Source of the DNA: Numidum massiliense
Lineage (GTDB): Bacteria; Bacillota; Bacilli; Thermoactinomycetales; Novibacillaceae
NCBI RefSeq assembly: GCF_001375555.1
Contig: NZ_CTDZ01000009.1
Span: forward strand, 3,093,758-3,157,757
Length of the DNA: 64,000 nucleotides
Direction of reading: 5' to 3'
The translations under genes and the position numbers were made by a program. Positions 11,744 to 21,375 of the stretch are shown here, piece after piece; the stretch's first letter is position 1, and each line of letters opens with the position of its first letter. The notes under the pieces were generated by a model. It was given only the letters and a program-made list of their open reading frames with translations. It did not search any database and had not been told where the DNA came from.

Positions 11744-12475
11744 TTAAGCCCGCTTCCGTAACACTTCGTACATTAGGAGACCCGCTGCCACTGACGCGTT
11801 TAACGAGTTGACTTTCCCCTTAAGCGGCAAGTGTACTAAGTGGTCACAACTTTCCCGCACGAGGCGACTGATCCCTTTACCCTCGCTGCCGATGACGAGA
11901 ACGGTCGGCACCGTATAGTCGACGTCGGTATACGCTTGTTTAGCTGCCGCCTCCGCACCAGTCACCCACATCCCGAGCTGTTTTAAGTCGGCGATCGTCC
12001 GCGCTAAATTCGTCACGCGGACGACGGGCACGTGCGCAACTGCTCCGGCTGACGTTTTGGCGACAGTAGCGGTCAACCCGACCGCGCGCCGTTTTGGAAT
12101 GATGACGGCGTGCACACCAGCAGCATCCGCTGTACGTAAAATGGAGCCGAGGTTGTGCGGATCTTCTACACCGTCCAACACGACGAGAAACGGCACCTCG
12201 CCGCGTGTTTGCACGCGTGTGAGCACCTCGGAAAGCTCACTGTAGTGCCAAGCGGCAACTGTCGCCACCACCCCCTGATGGACGGCGCCTTTCGTTAATT
12301 GGTCGAGCTTTTGCCGCTTCACCCGTTGTACGACGATCCCGCGCTCTTTCGCGAGCTGCACAATTTGTGCAATCCCCTGCTGCTTCACCCCTTCCGCGAG
12401 CCAAATTTTTTCGAGCGGCTGCGTGGCGACTAACGCTTCCCGCACCGCATTTTTGCCGGCAATCCATTCACTCAT
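11744..12475 (-). CDS. rlmB: 23S rRNA (guanosine-2'-O-)-methyltransferase RlmB
   Basis: This SpoU/TrmH-type knotted methyltransferase modifies 23S rRNA. Length is 243 residues. An N-terminal substrate-binding domain is followed by the three SpoU motifs: NLGSILRTADAAG, VIGSEGKGISRL and LPLKGKVNSLNASVA. The ATG at 12475 ([11 protein letters not shown]) lies 6 bases after GGGGGTG. Its first bases overlap the end of mrnC, so the two are translationally linked. Confidence 0.95.
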   Translation of the reverse strand: MSEWIAGKNAVREALVATQPLEKIWLAEGVKQQGIAQIVQLAKERGIVVQRVKRQKLDQLTKGAVHQGVVATVAAWHYSELSEVLTRVQTRGEVPFLVVLDGVEDPHNLGSILRTADAAGVHAVIIPKRRAVGLTATVAKTSAGAVAHVPVVRVTNLARTIADLKQLGMWVTGAEAAAKQAYTDVDYTVPTVLVIGSEGKGISRLVRESCDHLVHLPLKGKVNSLNASVAAGLLMYEVLRKRA

Positions 12476-13010
12476 TCGTTTCACCCCCTTTACCGTCGAG
12501 CGTTTTGAAGACGAGTACCATTAACTGTTCGATCCGTCGCAGCTGATCGGTCACATACAAGTAGCCGATAAGCGCTTCTACTGCCGTACTCTCGCGGTAA
12601 GTACGTACAGGCGTATTTTTCGGCACGGTTTTCGCCTTCGCGTTTTTTCCGCGGCGCACGTGGGATCGTTCCTCATCCGTTAGGAGTGGCAGTAACACTT
12701 GGAGAGCGGCCGCTTGCGATTTTGCGGACACATAGCGGATCGACTCCCGCTGCAATTCGTGCGGCTTTACGATACCGCGCGCGAGCAAGTGATTGCGCGC
12801 GTACAGTTCCCACACGGCATCGCCGACGTAGGCGAGGGAGAGGGCGTGGTCGACGCGCAGCGGGCGTTCGCGGTCAACTGCCACGACTCCAAACTTCGGC
12901 GGGTCGAGAGACTTTGGCGAGCCGTTCGCGCCACCGCCTGTGGCATAACTGCTGGCTTCCCCACGGTTGTCCATGTCGTTTGCCGTACCGTGCCTCATTT
13001 GCGCCGCCAC
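12468..13010 (-). CDS. mrnC: Mini-ribonuclease III
   Basis: Mini-III is the RNase III-like enzyme that trims 23S rRNA ends. It has the RNase III catalytic fold without a dsRNA-binding domain. The metal-binding motifs [20 protein letters not shown] and [13 protein letters not shown] are present. At 180 residues it is longer than the B. subtilis protein (about 143) because of a 40-50 residue N-terminal segment. That segment overlaps the cysS end by 16 bases; the ATG at 12998 or 12974 could be the true start. Confidence 0.93.
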   Translation of the reverse strand: MAAQMRHGTANDMDNRGEASSYATGGGANGSPKSLDPPKFGVVAVDRERPLRVDHALSLAYVGDAVWELYARNHLLARGIVKPHELQRESIRYVSAKSQAAALQVLLPLLTDEERSHVRRGKNAKAKTVPKNTPVRTYRESTAVEALIGYLYVTDQLRRIEQLMVLVFKTLDGKGGETNE

Positions 13011-14392
13011 CGTACCCCTTGTGGGGTATCCTCCAAGGCGATTCCTTCGGCCGATAGCTGATCGCGAATTTCGTCGGCTCGGGCAAAGTCACGCCTTTTG
13101 CGCGCGGCGTCGCGTTCAGCGATGAGCGCTTCGACTTGCTCGTCGAGTAACAGTTCTTCCCCTTCTAACAAGCCCAAGATATCTCCCGCGTACAGCGCAA
13201 ACCAGTCGAGGTAAGCGGCGACCGATTCGCGGTAAACGACGGGGCGACGGAGTAATTCATTCGCTGCCCGCACCGCTTCGAACACGACGGCAATCCCATT
13301 CGCCGTATTGAAGTCGTCGTCCATTGCCGCGTGGAACTGTTCCGTGAGCCCCTCGAGCGCCTCTGTAACGTCGGCCTCCACTTTTTCCGCGCGCGCTGTT
13401 TCTAAGCGGTGCTGTAAGTTAGTGACTGCGTGTTGAATCCGTTCGAGAGCGTGCTCAGCCTGTTCGATTAAGTCGCGGCTGAAGTTAAGCGGCTGACGGT
13501 AGTGCGCCGACAACAACAAGTAGCGAACAGCGAGTGCCGGATACTCGTCGAGCATATTTTTGACGAGCACGAAGTTGCCGAGAGACTTCGACATTTTTTC
13601 GTTATCGATGTTGACGAACCCGTTGTGCAGCCAATAGCTGGCGAACGGTTTCCCCGTCAACGCTTCGCTCTGCGCAATTTCGTTCTCGTGATGTGGGAAC
13701 ATCAAATCGCTGCCACCGGCGTGGATGTCGATCGAGTCGCCTAAGTACTTGCGGCTCATCACCGAGCATTCAATGTGCCAGCCGGGCCGCCCTTTTCCCC
13801 ATGGGCTGTCCCACGCAATTTCTCCCGGCTTAGCCGGCTTCCACAAGACGAAATCGAGCGGGTCTTCTTTCTTCTCTGTCACGGCGACGCGAGCACCTGC
13901 GCGCAATTCGTCGAGCGACTGGTGGGACAACTTGCCGTAATCGGCCTTGTGACGCGCGCGGTAGTAGACGTTCCCGTCCCGTTCATAGGCAGCCCCTTTC
14001 CGTACGAGTTGTTGCACACTAGCGATAATTTCCTCAATCTCTTCGGTGACGCGCGGATGGACGTCGGCGCGATGGACTCCTAAGCGGTCAGCGACGTCAA
14101 AGTACGCCGCGATGTAGCGATCGCCGACCTCCAGCACGGTCAACCCTTCTTCGTTGGCGACGCGAATCATTTTATCGTCCACGTCGGTAAAGTTCTGCAC
14201 ATAGGTCACACTGTATCCGCGGTAAGTTAAATAGCGCCGCACGACGTCATACAGTACGAACACGCGTGCATTGCCGATGTGAATGTGATTGTACACTGTC
14301 GGCCCGCAGACGTACATACGCACCTTTTGCGGCTCAAGTGTCTTCAGTTCCTCCTTCTTCCTAGTCAACGTGTTGAACAACTTTACGGTCAT
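12995..14392 (-). CDS. cysS: Cysteinyl-tRNA synthetase
   Basis: This class I enzyme charges tRNA-Cys. Length is 465 residues, as expected. The HIGH motif ([10 protein letters not shown]), the zinc ligands ([25 protein letters not shown]) and the KMSKS loop ([10 protein letters not shown]) are all intact. It lies 88 bases after cysE and shares the upstream cysteine T-box, so its synthesis should rise when uncharged tRNA-Cys accumulates. Confidence 0.98.
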   Translation of the reverse strand: MTVKLFNTLTRKKEELKTLEPQKVRMYVCGPTVYNHIHIGNARVFVLYDVVRRYLTYRGYSVTYVQNFTDVDDKMIRVANEEGLTVLEVGDRYIAAYFDVADRLGVHRADVHPRVTEEIEEIIASVQQLVRKGAAYERDGNVYYRARHKADYGKLSHQSLDELRAGARVAVTEKKEDPLDFVLWKPAKPGEIAWDSPWGKGRPGWHIECSVMSRKYLGDSIDIHAGGSDLMFPHHENEIAQSEALTGKPFASYWLHNGFVNIDNEKMSKSLGNFVLVKNMLDEYPALAVRYLLLSAHYRQPLNFSRDLIEQAEHALERIQHAVTNLQHRLETARAEKVEADVTEALEGLTEQFHAAMDDDFNTANGIAVVFEAVRAANELLRRPVVYRESVAAYLDWFALYAGDILGLLEGEELLLDEQVEALIAERDAARKRRDFARADEIRDQLSAEGIALEDTPQGVRWRRK

Positions 14393-14480
14393 CGTTTACT
14401 TCCCCTTCCTTCCGTCAATCGTACACTACTTTCGCGTAAGTTTGCTTAATATTAGCCTCCGGTGTGCCGTACGCACTCCC

Positions 14481-15188
14481 CTATGCGCGGCACGTTTCTT
14501 CCTCCTCTACACGATGCGCTGCTTTCTCTTCGCAACAGGCGTGCATTTCCGCTTGCAAGGCAGCCAGCTCACTTCTTAGCTGCACAATTTCCCGCTCCAT
14601 CCACCGCAACCGATCGCTGACTGGATCGGGTAAATTCGTCTGATCGAAGTCGCTCGGTACACGTTCGCCGTCGCGGCGCACGACTCGCCCCGGTACGCCG
14701 ACGACCGTTGCATTAGGTGGTACTTCCTTTAGCACCACGGAGCCAGCACCGATTTTCGCGCAGCGCCCGATGCGAAACGCCCCGAGTACTTTTGCCCCGG
14801 ACGCGATGAGGACTCCGTCCTCGATCGTCGGGTGCCGCTTCCCTTTTTCTTTTCCGGTACCGCCGAGCGTCACGCCTTGATACAACGTCACGTCGTTGCC
14901 GATCTCGCACGTTTCCCCGATGACGACGCCCATGCCGTGGTCAATAAATACTCGCTGACCGATCGTCGCCCCCGGGTGAATCTCAATTCCCGTAAAAAAG
15001 CGACTCAACTGGGAAATGATGCGCGCGAGCAACAGTAGTTTGCGTTTGTACAATGCGTGAGCGATGCGATGTGCCCAAATAGCGTGCAACCCGGAGTACG
15101 TCAGCACGACTTCAAACTTGTTGCGTGCCGCCGGGTCGCGCTCCAACACGACGTTGACATCGTTTTTTATCGTTTGCCAAAATGCCAT
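14481..15188 (-). CDS. cysE: Serine O-acetyltransferase
   Basis: This makes O-acetylserine, the precursor that CysK turns into cysteine. The left-handed beta-helix of hexapeptide repeats is clear ([29 protein letters not shown]), with the active-site histidines in FIDHGMG and [10 protein letters not shown]. The ATG at 15188 ([10 protein letters not shown]) follows GGGGG by 9 bases. The C-terminal 50 residues (coiled, ending in [16 protein letters not shown]) are not part of the catalytic domain. Confidence 0.96.
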   Translation of the reverse strand: MAFWQTIKNDVNVVLERDPAARNKFEVVLTYSGLHAIWAHRIAHALYKRKLLLLARIISQLSRFFTGIEIHPGATIGQRVFIDHGMGVVIGETCEIGNDVTLYQGVTLGGTGKEKGKRHPTIEDGVLIASGAKVLGAFRIGRCAKIGAGSVVLKEVPPNATVVGVPGRVVRRDGERVPSDFDQTNLPDPVSDRLRWMEREIVQLRSELAALQAEMHACCEEKAAHRVEEEETCRA

Positions 15189-15280
15189 TGTCACCATCCC
15201 CCAAGCAGGCCGCTCCGAATAAGGCGACCGTTATTTACCGCTCACTTCGCTACAAAAAGCTTTTCGTACGTTAGTGTGTA

Positions 15281-15560
15281 CGAAAAGACCGCCTCTCATA
15301 GCCTTCAGCTACAGAGACGGTCTTTTTGTGTCCGCGGTTCCACTCTGCTTGAGTCTTTTGCCACGCAAAAGACTCCCCTCATCATTCCCGGTAACGGCGG
15401 GATCCGGTAAGAGCCTACACTGCGAAGTGCAGCTTTAGCTCCCAACTCCCAGGTGCATCGCGACTAACGACAAACTAGGACGGCTTTCAGCCGGTGACCG
15501 CCTTCTCTGTCAGTTCGTCGTGTCTTTAGTCGCCTCTCCTGTTCATCGTCTGTCCATCGC
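15281..15560 (-). promoter_or_regulatory. Cysteine T-box riboswitch upstream of cysE-cysS
   Basis: All parts of a T-box are readable on the minus strand. Stem I is closed by CAGG/CCTG and GCGACTAA/TTAGTCGC. Between these helices the 3' side of the specifier loop is GA-TGC-A, so the specifier is UGC for cysteine (15455-15457). The distal loop has the usual GGCTGAAAGCC. The T-box sequence GTGGAACCGCGG lies at 15332-15344. A terminator stem AAAGACCG.../...CGGTCTTT follows (15283-15327). Uncharged tRNA-Cys should favour read-through into cysE. Confidence 0.93.
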
Positions 15561-15620
15561 TATTCTTATATGCCACGTGAACCTTAAAAGGTAAGTTCAT
15601 AAAACAATCCATTCGTTCTC

Positions 15621-17117
15621 TTATTTTGCAACGGTTTGTGCGTAATTGTCAATGAGCCACTGTAAGCGAGCTAGCACTTTTTCCCGCCCGATTAGCGCAA
15701 GCGACTCACCCAAATCGGGACCGTGCACACTGCCGGTGAGTGCAGCGCGTACAGGCATGAACAGTTTTTTCCCTTTTTGCCCGGTCGCTTTTTGCGTCGC
15801 CTTCATCGCTTGTTTAAACGCCTTAGGCGTAAAGGAGTCGAGACTGTTTAGCTGCCGCTGCAGTTCCTGGAGCACGTCTAGCACGTGCTCCTCTATAAGA
15901 ACTTCTTTCGCTTCCTCGCCGTAGTTGAGCTGCTGCTGAAAGAACAATTCCGCGAGCTCGACAATTTCCGCTCCGTACTTCAACTGTTCTTGGTACAAGG
16001 TGACGAGCCGCCGCACCCATTCGTCCTCTTTCGCCGTACGCTCGGCCGCGATCAGCCCTGCCGCTTCTAAGTGCGGGGTGCACAAGGCGACGACGTCGTC
16101 TAAGTCCGCCGCTTTAATGTAGTGGTTGTTCAGCCAATTCAACTTATCCGGATCGAACACGGCGGGCGCCTTCGAAAGGCGATCCAGTGAAAAGAGCTCA
16201 GCAAGCTGTTCGCGCGAAAAAACCTCTTCTTCGCTATGTTCTCCCGGTGGCGACCACCCGAGTAGCGCGAGAAAGTTGACGATCGCTTGCGGCAAATAGC
16301 CTAGCTGCCGGTATTGATCGACAAACTGTACGATCGACTCGTCCCGCTTGCTCATTTTTTGCCGCTCGCGGTTTAAAATAAGCGATAAGTGGGCAAAGTG
16401 CGGCACGGGAAACCCGAGTGCCTCGTACAACAATATTTGCAGCGGCGTATTGGATAAATGCTCTTCGCCGCGAATGACGTGGGTAATTTTCATTAACGCG
16501 TCGTCGACGGTGACGGCGAAGTTGTACATCGGACGCCCGTCGGCGCGCGCAATGACAAAGTCGCCGATCCCGTCCGACTCAAACGTCACCCGTCCGCGCA
16601 CGAGATCGTCGACGACGATCGTCTGTCCGGCCGGCACGCGAAAGCGAGTGACAGGCTTACGCCCTTCTGCCTCGAACTGTTGCCGCTCCGCTGCGCTCAA
16701 ATGGCGACAACGCCCGGAGTAGCGCGGCATCTCCCCGCGCTTAAGTTGGGCTTCGCGCGCTTCGTCTAACTCTTCTTTCGTACAGTAACACGGATATGTC
16801 TTCCCCTCATCCGCTAAGCGCTGCAAATACGTCTCGTACGTGTCTAGCCGTTCCATCGAGCGGTACGGGCCGTACGGACCGCCAACGTCGACACTTTCGT
16901 CCCACGCGATGCCGAGCCACTGTAAATTCGCCAGTTGCTCCTCTTCCGCGCCGGCGACGTTCCGTTCTTGATCCGTATCCTCGATGCGGACAATAAATTT
17001 TCCATCCGTCTTTTTGGCCAACAAGTAACAGAATAACGCCGTGCGCGCACCGCCAATGTGTAAATGACCTGTCGGACTCGGCGCATACCGCGTCCGTACG
17101 ACGTTCGTCCCTTCCAT
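15621..17117 (-). CDS. gltX: Glutamyl-tRNA synthetase
   Basis: This charges tRNA-Glu, and in most Firmicutes tRNA-Gln as well, before amidation by GatCAB. Length is 498 residues. The HIGH motif is HLHIGGAR near residue 20 and the KMSKS-type loop is [10 protein letters not shown]. The zinc-binding-like [11 protein letters not shown] segment is present. The ATG ([17 protein letters not shown]) lies 68 bases after ispF, so it probably joins the ispD-ispF transcript and ends near the T-box. Confidence 0.98.
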   Translation of the reverse strand: MEGTNVVRTRYAPSPTGHLHIGGARTALFCYLLAKKTDGKFIVRIEDTDQERNVAGAEEEQLANLQWLGIAWDESVDVGGPYGPYRSMERLDTYETYLQRLADEGKTYPCYCTKEELDEAREAQLKRGEMPRYSGRCRHLSAAERQQFEAEGRKPVTRFRVPAGQTIVVDDLVRGRVTFESDGIGDFVIARADGRPMYNFAVTVDDALMKITHVIRGEEHLSNTPLQILLYEALGFPVPHFAHLSLILNRERQKMSKRDESIVQFVDQYRQLGYLPQAIVNFLALLGWSPPGEHSEEEVFSREQLAELFSLDRLSKAPAVFDPDKLNWLNNHYIKAADLDDVVALCTPHLEAAGLIAAERTAKEDEWVRRLVTLYQEQLKYGAEIVELAELFFQQQLNYGEEAKEVLIEEHVLDVLQELQRQLNSLDSFTPKAFKQAMKATQKATGQKGKKLFMPVRAALTGSVHGPDLGESLALIGREKVLARLQWLIDNYAQTVAK

Positions 17118-17185
17118 TGCTCAACCGTCACCTTCCTGTCTAACTGGATCGTATCTAACTAAATCGTATCTAACCGGATCGCAAG

Positions 17186-17665
17186 TTATCGTTTTTCGAG
17201 CGCGACGACAGCGAGAGCGGCAATCCCTTCACTCCGCCCGACGAACCCTAACCATTCCGTCGTCGTCGCCTTTATGTTCAATTGCGCCTCGCTACAGTCG
17301 AGGGCAGCGGCGAGTACACGCTTCATCGCTGCGAGGTGTGGCGCCATTTTCGGCGCTTGCGCAATAATCGTCGCATCTAAGTTGCCGAGGCGATACCCTT
17401 GTTCCTCTACTGAGTGCCACACGCGCCGCAGCAGCTCGACGCTGTCCGCGTCTTTGTACGCTGCGTCCGTATCGGGAAAATGCTTGCCGATATCCCCTAG
17501 GCTACAAGCACCTAAAATAGCGTCTGTCACGGCGTGCGTCAACACGTCTGCGTCAGAATGACCCGTTAAACCGCGTTCGTACGGAATGTGTACCCCGCCG
17601 ATTACGAGCGGGCGGCCAGCGGCAAATTGATGTACGTCAAAACCTTGTCCTACTCTCACCGTCAC
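17186..17665 (-). CDS. ispF: 2-C-methyl-D-erythritol 2,4-cyclodiphosphate synthase
   Basis: This is the fifth step of the MEP isoprenoid pathway. Length is 159 residues. The metal ligands lie in GFDVHQF and [15 protein letters not shown], and the substrate motif [11 protein letters not shown] is present. Its first base overlaps the last base of ispD (17665), so the two are translationally coupled. With ispE near the other end of the window, three MEP genes are found here. Confidence 0.97.
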   Translation of the reverse strand: MTVRVGQGFDVHQFAAGRPLVIGGVHIPYERGLTGHSDADVLTHAVTDAILGACSLGDIGKHFPDTDAAYKDADSVELLRRVWHSVEEQGYRLGNLDATIIAQAPKMAPHLAAMKRVLAAALDCSEAQLNIKATTTEWLGFVGRSEGIAALAVVALEKR

Positions 17666-18354
17666 TACTCCTCCGGCCTTCGTTTATGTAAGATTGTCTC
17701 CGCAATGTACACGTCCTCGGGCGTCGTCAGCTTAATGTTGTCGTAATCGCCGCGGACGACGTACACGTCTCTCCCCATGCGTTCCATGAGCATTGCGTCG
17801 TCCGTCACGTCAATCCCGAGCGCCGCCGCTTGTTCGTGTGCCCGCTGTAGTTCAGCCGTACAAAACGCTTGCGGTGTCTGTACGGCCCACAACTGTTCCC
17901 GGGGCGGCGTCGATTCGACAAAGCCTTCCGCGTTCACTTTTTTTATCGTATCTTTCACCGGTACTGCTAACACAGCTGCCCCGTACGTGCGCATACTGGC
18001 GATTAAGTCGGCAACAACCACCTCGGTAACGAACGGTCTGGCGCCGTCGTGTACTAACACCCATTCCGCCCTAATTCGGGCGAGGCCACAGCGCGTACTC
18101 TCCTGACGCGTCTCTCCTCCGGCGACGATGTCTGATACTTTCGTTAAGTTGTATGCGCGACAAAGAGCCTGACACCTTGCCAAATCCTCTTCGCCCGTCA
18201 CGAGAACGACGTGCGCAATGTTCGCCATGCGTTCAAAAACTTGCAGTGTGTGCACGAGAAGTGGCCGGTCACCGAGTGGGATGAACTGTTTATTGTAACC
18301 TCTCCCCATCCGCTTCCCTTGCCCGGCCGCCACAACAACTACACCGACGTCCAC
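17665..18354 (-). CDS. ispD: 2-C-methyl-D-erythritol 4-phosphate cytidylyltransferase
   Basis: This attaches CMP to MEP in isoprenoid synthesis. Length is 229 residues. The nucleotide-binding loop [12 protein letters not shown] is at the N-terminus, followed by VHDGARPFV and the catalytic lysine region [10 protein letters not shown] strong terminator lies upstream, so it must have its own promoter within 18355-18410, although I cannot pick it out. Confidence 0.97.
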   Translation of the reverse strand: MDVGVVVVAAGQGKRMGRGYNKQFIPLGDRPLLVHTLQVFERMANIAHVVLVTGEEDLARCQALCRAYNLTKVSDIVAGGETRQESTRCGLARIRAEWVLVHDGARPFVTEVVVADLIASMRTYGAAVLAVPVKDTIKKVNAEGFVESTPPREQLWAVQTPQAFCTAELQRAHEQAAALGIDVTDDAMLMERMGRDVYVVRGDYDNIKLTTPEDVYIAETILHKRRPEE

Positions 18355-18410
18355 GAATAATCCCCTTCACCATTGCATACGTATTTCCTGCCATCGCGCG
18401 CGATGACGTG

Positions 18411-18446
18411 TAAAAAAGGCTTCACCTTAAGAGAAGCCTTTTTACG
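18411..18446 (-). terminator. Intrinsic terminator after yacL
   Basis: Hairpin AAAAAGGCTTC/GAAGCCTTTTTT. It has A/T tracts on both sides and could work in both directions. It separates yacL from ispD. Confidence 0.85.
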
Positions 18447-18528
18447 GATGATACACTTATCATACGAAAATATCCCGTACAAGTAAACTGTTGGTCACGC
18501 GAGTAGATCGCGTGTTTACAACGCGTGT

Positions 18529-19617
18529 TTACAACGCTTTTTCCAGCAATTTTGGTTTAGCAAAAATCATGCGCCCCGCCGACGTTTGCAGGACAGAGGT
18601 CACGAGTACGCTAATCGTCTTTCCGATGTAGTCACGTCCGCCTTCGACGACGATCATCGTACCGTCATCGAGGTAGGCGACCCCTTGTCCGTGTTCTTTC
18701 CCGTCTTTAATGACTTGTACTTGAATTTCTTCACCGGGCAACACGATCGGTTTGACCGCATTCGCCAAGTCGTTAATGTTTAACACCGGTACTTGCTGCA
18801 ATTCACACACTTTGTTTAAGTTGAAGTCGTTCGTGACCACTTTCCCCTTCAATACTTTCGCCAGCTTGACAAGTTTACTGTCGACTTCTTGAATGTCTTC
18901 GAAGTCGCCTTCGTAAATGAGCACTTTCACTTTCAGCTCTTTTTGAATCTTATTGAGGATATCTAAGCCGCGGCGGCCGCGATTTCGCTTTAATACGTCG
19001 GAAGAGTCGGCGATGTGTTGCAGTTCCTCGAGCACAAAGCCCGGAATGACCAACGTACCTTCGAGAAAACCTGTCCGGCATATGTCGGCGATCCTCCCGT
19101 CTATGATGACGCTCGTGTCCAACACTTTATATTCGTGCTCACGGCCTTCCTTCTTCCCTTTTTCCTTCTCGCGACTGCCTTTACCGATGGATAGAACCGA
19201 CATAAAATCGTCGCGTTTCTTATAACCAATGCGAAATCCGAGGTAACCGAAAATGGCCGAGACGACGAAAGGGAGCACCGAAGCTAACAGCGCAATCGGT
19301 AGCTTAGAGATGGAAGGACCAAGCAAGTAAGCGACAATTAAACCGATAATTAAACCTAAAGCACCGGCAAGCACGTCTCCTGACGGCATCTTCAAGAGAC
19401 GATCCTCACTGCGCAGCATCCATTTAACGATTTCTTCAGACAGGTTCTTAGTTGCAAAAAAGATGATAATAGCGCCCAACGCCGCACCGATGTATTCCGG
19501 GAAAGGTACTTCGCCTATATTGAGCAACTTTTCCAACATAACAAACAGTTTTGGAGCGATGTAATATCCGAGAACCGCTCCTGCGATCGTAAATACAGCT
19601 TGAAAGACTCGTTTCAT
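18529..19617 (-). CDS. yacL: PIN/TRAM domain membrane protein YacL
   Basis: A 362-residue protein with an N-terminal membrane part and a C-terminal putative nuclease. Four hydrophobic segments lie at about residues 5-25, 40-60, 82-105 and 110-130. They are followed by a PIN domain starting at VLDTSVIIDGRIADI, which carries acidic metal-binding residues, and a TRAM-like RNA-binding domain at the end. The exact role in the cell is not established. The ATG at 19617 lies 9 bases after AGGAGGTG. A TATAAT (19642-19647) with a weak -35 lies just upstream. Confidence 0.92.
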   Translation of the reverse strand: MKRVFQAVFTIAGAVLGYYIAPKLFVMLEKLLNIGEVPFPEYIGAALGAIIIFFATKNLSEEIVKWMLRSEDRLLKMPSGDVLAGALGLIIGLIVAYLLGPSISKLPIALLASVLPFVVSAIFGYLGFRIGYKKRDDFMSVLSIGKGSREKEKGKKEGREHEYKVLDTSVIIDGRIADICRTGFLEGTLVIPGFVLEELQHIADSSDVLKRNRGRRGLDILNKIQKELKVKVLIYEGDFEDIQEVDSKLVKLAKVLKGKVVTNDFNLNKVCELQQVPVLNINDLANAVKPIVLPGEEIQVQVIKDGKEHGQGVAYLDDGTMIVVEGGRDYIGKTISVLVTSVLQTSAGRMIFAKPKLLEKAL

Positions 19618-19741
19618 AAAACGATTCACCTCCTTTTACTAATTATAGCCAACTCTGCGGAAAGTAAACCACAGAATCGGTAAATAACGAGTCGAAAAAC
19701 GGCATTTATTGCTTAACCACCCGATGAAATGCGGGAGGTTG

Positions 19742-20233
19742 TCACTCCGAATTTTTTTGGCCGACGGTATCGTCCACCAGCGAACACATCTGCTCTTCTT
19801 CCATGTCTTTCGCCAATACGAGCTCGCTAATGAGAATGCGCTTCGCTGTGTCTAACATTTTTCGTTCACCTGTCGACAACCCTTTACCGTGATCGCGCGA
19901 CATGAGTGAACGAACGACGTCCGCCAATTCGTATATGTCACCGCTCCTCATTTTGTCGAGGTTGATGCGGAAACGATGATTCCAGTTCGCAACCGATAGG
20001 TCATCTTCACCCTTTAAGAATTCGATGACGCGGTTAGCTGATTGCTCATCGACGACGCCTCTCAGACCGACGCTGTTCACACTGCTCATCGGCAAGAGAG
20101 CTTTAATGTTCCCTACGGGAAGATGCATGACATAGTACTGCTTTTTCTCCCCGAGGATCTCTTTTTCTTCAATCGCTTCGATGATTCCAGCTCCGTGCAT
20201 CGGATAAACGACCTTATCGCCCACCTTAAACAA
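19742..20233 (-). CDS. carD: CarD/CdnL-type RNA polymerase-binding factor
   Basis: CarD-family proteins bind the beta subunit and stabilise open promoter complexes. Length is 163 residues. The N-terminal RNA polymerase-interaction domain starts with MFKVGDKVVYPMHGAGIIEA, and a helical DNA-contacting domain follows (ANWNHRFRINLDKM, DVVRSLMSRDHGKGLS). I choose TTG 20231-20233, five bases after GGAGGTG. The gene lies between pssA and yacL, as in related Bacilli. Confidence 0.93.
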   Translation of the reverse strand: MFKVGDKVVYPMHGAGIIEAIEEKEILGEKKQYYVMHLPVGNIKALLPMSSVNSVGLRGVVDEQSANRVIEFLKGEDDLSVANWNHRFRINLDKMRSGDIYELADVVRSLMSRDHGKGLSTGERKMLDTAKRILISELVLAKDMEEEQMCSLVDDTVGQKNSE

Positions 20234-20263
20234 ACGCGCCACCTCCACGGAAAATATACTTTC

Positions 20264-20292
20264 AAAGTAACACACACAGCGGGAGATGTCAA
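20264..20292 (-). promoter_or_regulatory. sigma-A promoter for carD
   Basis: A perfect -35 TTGACA (20287-20292), a 17-bp spacer and a weak -10 TACTTT (20264-20269) on the minus strand. A weak -10 at a gene whose product stabilises open complexes is noteworthy but may be coincidence. Confidence 0.6.
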
Positions 20293-20616
20293 TTGTTTTA
20301 AAAAGATTAATCGTAGCATATCCCTACGAGTGCCGTCAATACATTTTTTCTAACAAAAAATCGGCCTGCGGAAAGCGATGATCACCTTTTTAAATAATTT
20401 AAGAGTAGATGACTATAAATATCTGGTTATTTCTATCATCTCCTCCTAAATAAGGGCGCGAATAAGGTTATGTTGATAATTTTACTTTCACGCTAATTGA
20501 TGAAACTGCAGTGCCTTCGCTTGCACATATGCGCAAAAGTAGGCAGCCAAAAAAACATCTCTACCTTAATCAACGGAATAATTTTTGTAAAGGTTCCACC
20601 TTTTTCACGCCAACCC
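20293..20616. other. AT-rich intergenic stretch without a recognisable gene
   Basis: About 320 bases between the pssA terminator and the carD promoter, clearly more AT-rich than the genes around it. On the minus strand a good AGGAGG precedes an 8-codon frame (ATG at 20439, stop at 20413), too short to support as a gene. A short AAAGGT/ACCTTT hairpin lies near 20590-20604. I see no conserved RNA motif. Confidence 0.4.
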
Positions 20617-20645
20617 CAAAAAAAATGGACCCGTGCAGGTCCAAC
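20617..20645 (-). terminator. Intrinsic terminator after pssA
   Basis: Hairpin GGACC/GGTCC (20627-20631 with 20638-20642) followed on the minus strand by ATTTTTTTT. It ends the radA-disA-pssA transcript. Confidence 0.85.
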
Positions 20646-20654
20646 GTAAACAAA

Positions 20655-21362
20655 CTAGTAATGAATGTCCGATTCCATCGAATGGTCATCGCCTTTGTGC
20701 TTGCGTACGTTTTTCGTAATCCCCCAAATGGCGTACGCAAACAACGGAATGAACACGAGCTTCGGAAATTCACTCGGAAATTTAATCGCCAAAAACACGG
20801 CGAGTGCGATGACGATCGGCCCGAGCCAAAACACTTGTTTCGGTACACCGACTTTTTTGAAATTCGGATACTTCAGCGAACTAACCATTAAATAAGCGAG
20901 TGCCAGCATCCCGAAGATGAGGATGAGTGGACTGGCGACGACTTCTTTGTACAGTGCCATCGTCGCGAGCACGCCCCCGGCAGCTGTAATTGGCAACCCG
21001 ACAAAATAGCCCGGCGTCCCTTTCACGACGTTAAACCGCGCCAAGCGCAAGGCACCGCAAGCCGGAAAAGCAGCTGCCACGACCCAGCCGATAAAGCCGT
21101 ACGGCTGCAAAATGGCAATATACATAATAACTGCAGGGGCAACGCCGAAAGTGACGATATCACATAATGAATCCAACTCTTTACCGAACTCGCTCTCCGC
21201 ATTTAAGAGGCGCGCAACTTTACCGTCCAACCCATCAAACAACATCCCGGCAATAACAGTGATCGCCGCATATTGCCACTGGTCGTTAAACGCGAGAAAA
21301 AGGGCAACCATCCCTAAAAACAAATTGCCGATCGTAAACATGTTAGGTAACATCCGGATCAT
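20655..21362 (-). CDS. pssA: CDP-diacylglycerol-serine O-phosphatidyltransferase
   Basis: This makes phosphatidylserine from CDP-diacylglycerol at the membrane. Length is 235 residues with several hydrophobic segments. The CDP-alcohol phosphotransferase signature (DG-x2-AR-x8-G-x3-D-x3-D) is seen from about residue 40: FDGLDGKVARLL then GKELDSLCD. The ATG at 21362 (MIRMLPNMFTIGNLFLG) follows AAGGAGGTG. An upstream frame overlapping disA is unlikely to be translated. Its place directly after disA puts lipid synthesis in the same transcript as a c-di-AMP enzyme. Confidence 0.95.
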   Translation of the reverse strand: MIRMLPNMFTIGNLFLGMVALFLAFNDQWQYAAITVIAGMLFDGLDGKVARLLNAESEFGKELDSLCDIVTFGVAPAVIMYIAILQPYGFIGWVVAAAFPACGALRLARFNVVKGTPGYFVGLPITAAGGVLATMALYKEVVASPLILIFGMLALAYLMVSSLKYPNFKKVGVPKQVFWLGPIVIALAVFLAIKFPSEFPKLVFIPLFAYAIWGITKNVRKHKGDDHSMESDIHY

Positions 21363-21375
21363 TTGTTTCACCTCC

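Noticed and set aside
20413-20439. 8-codon frame after a perfect AGGAGG
   Set aside because: Too short to support as a gene; no promoter and no conserved motif seen.
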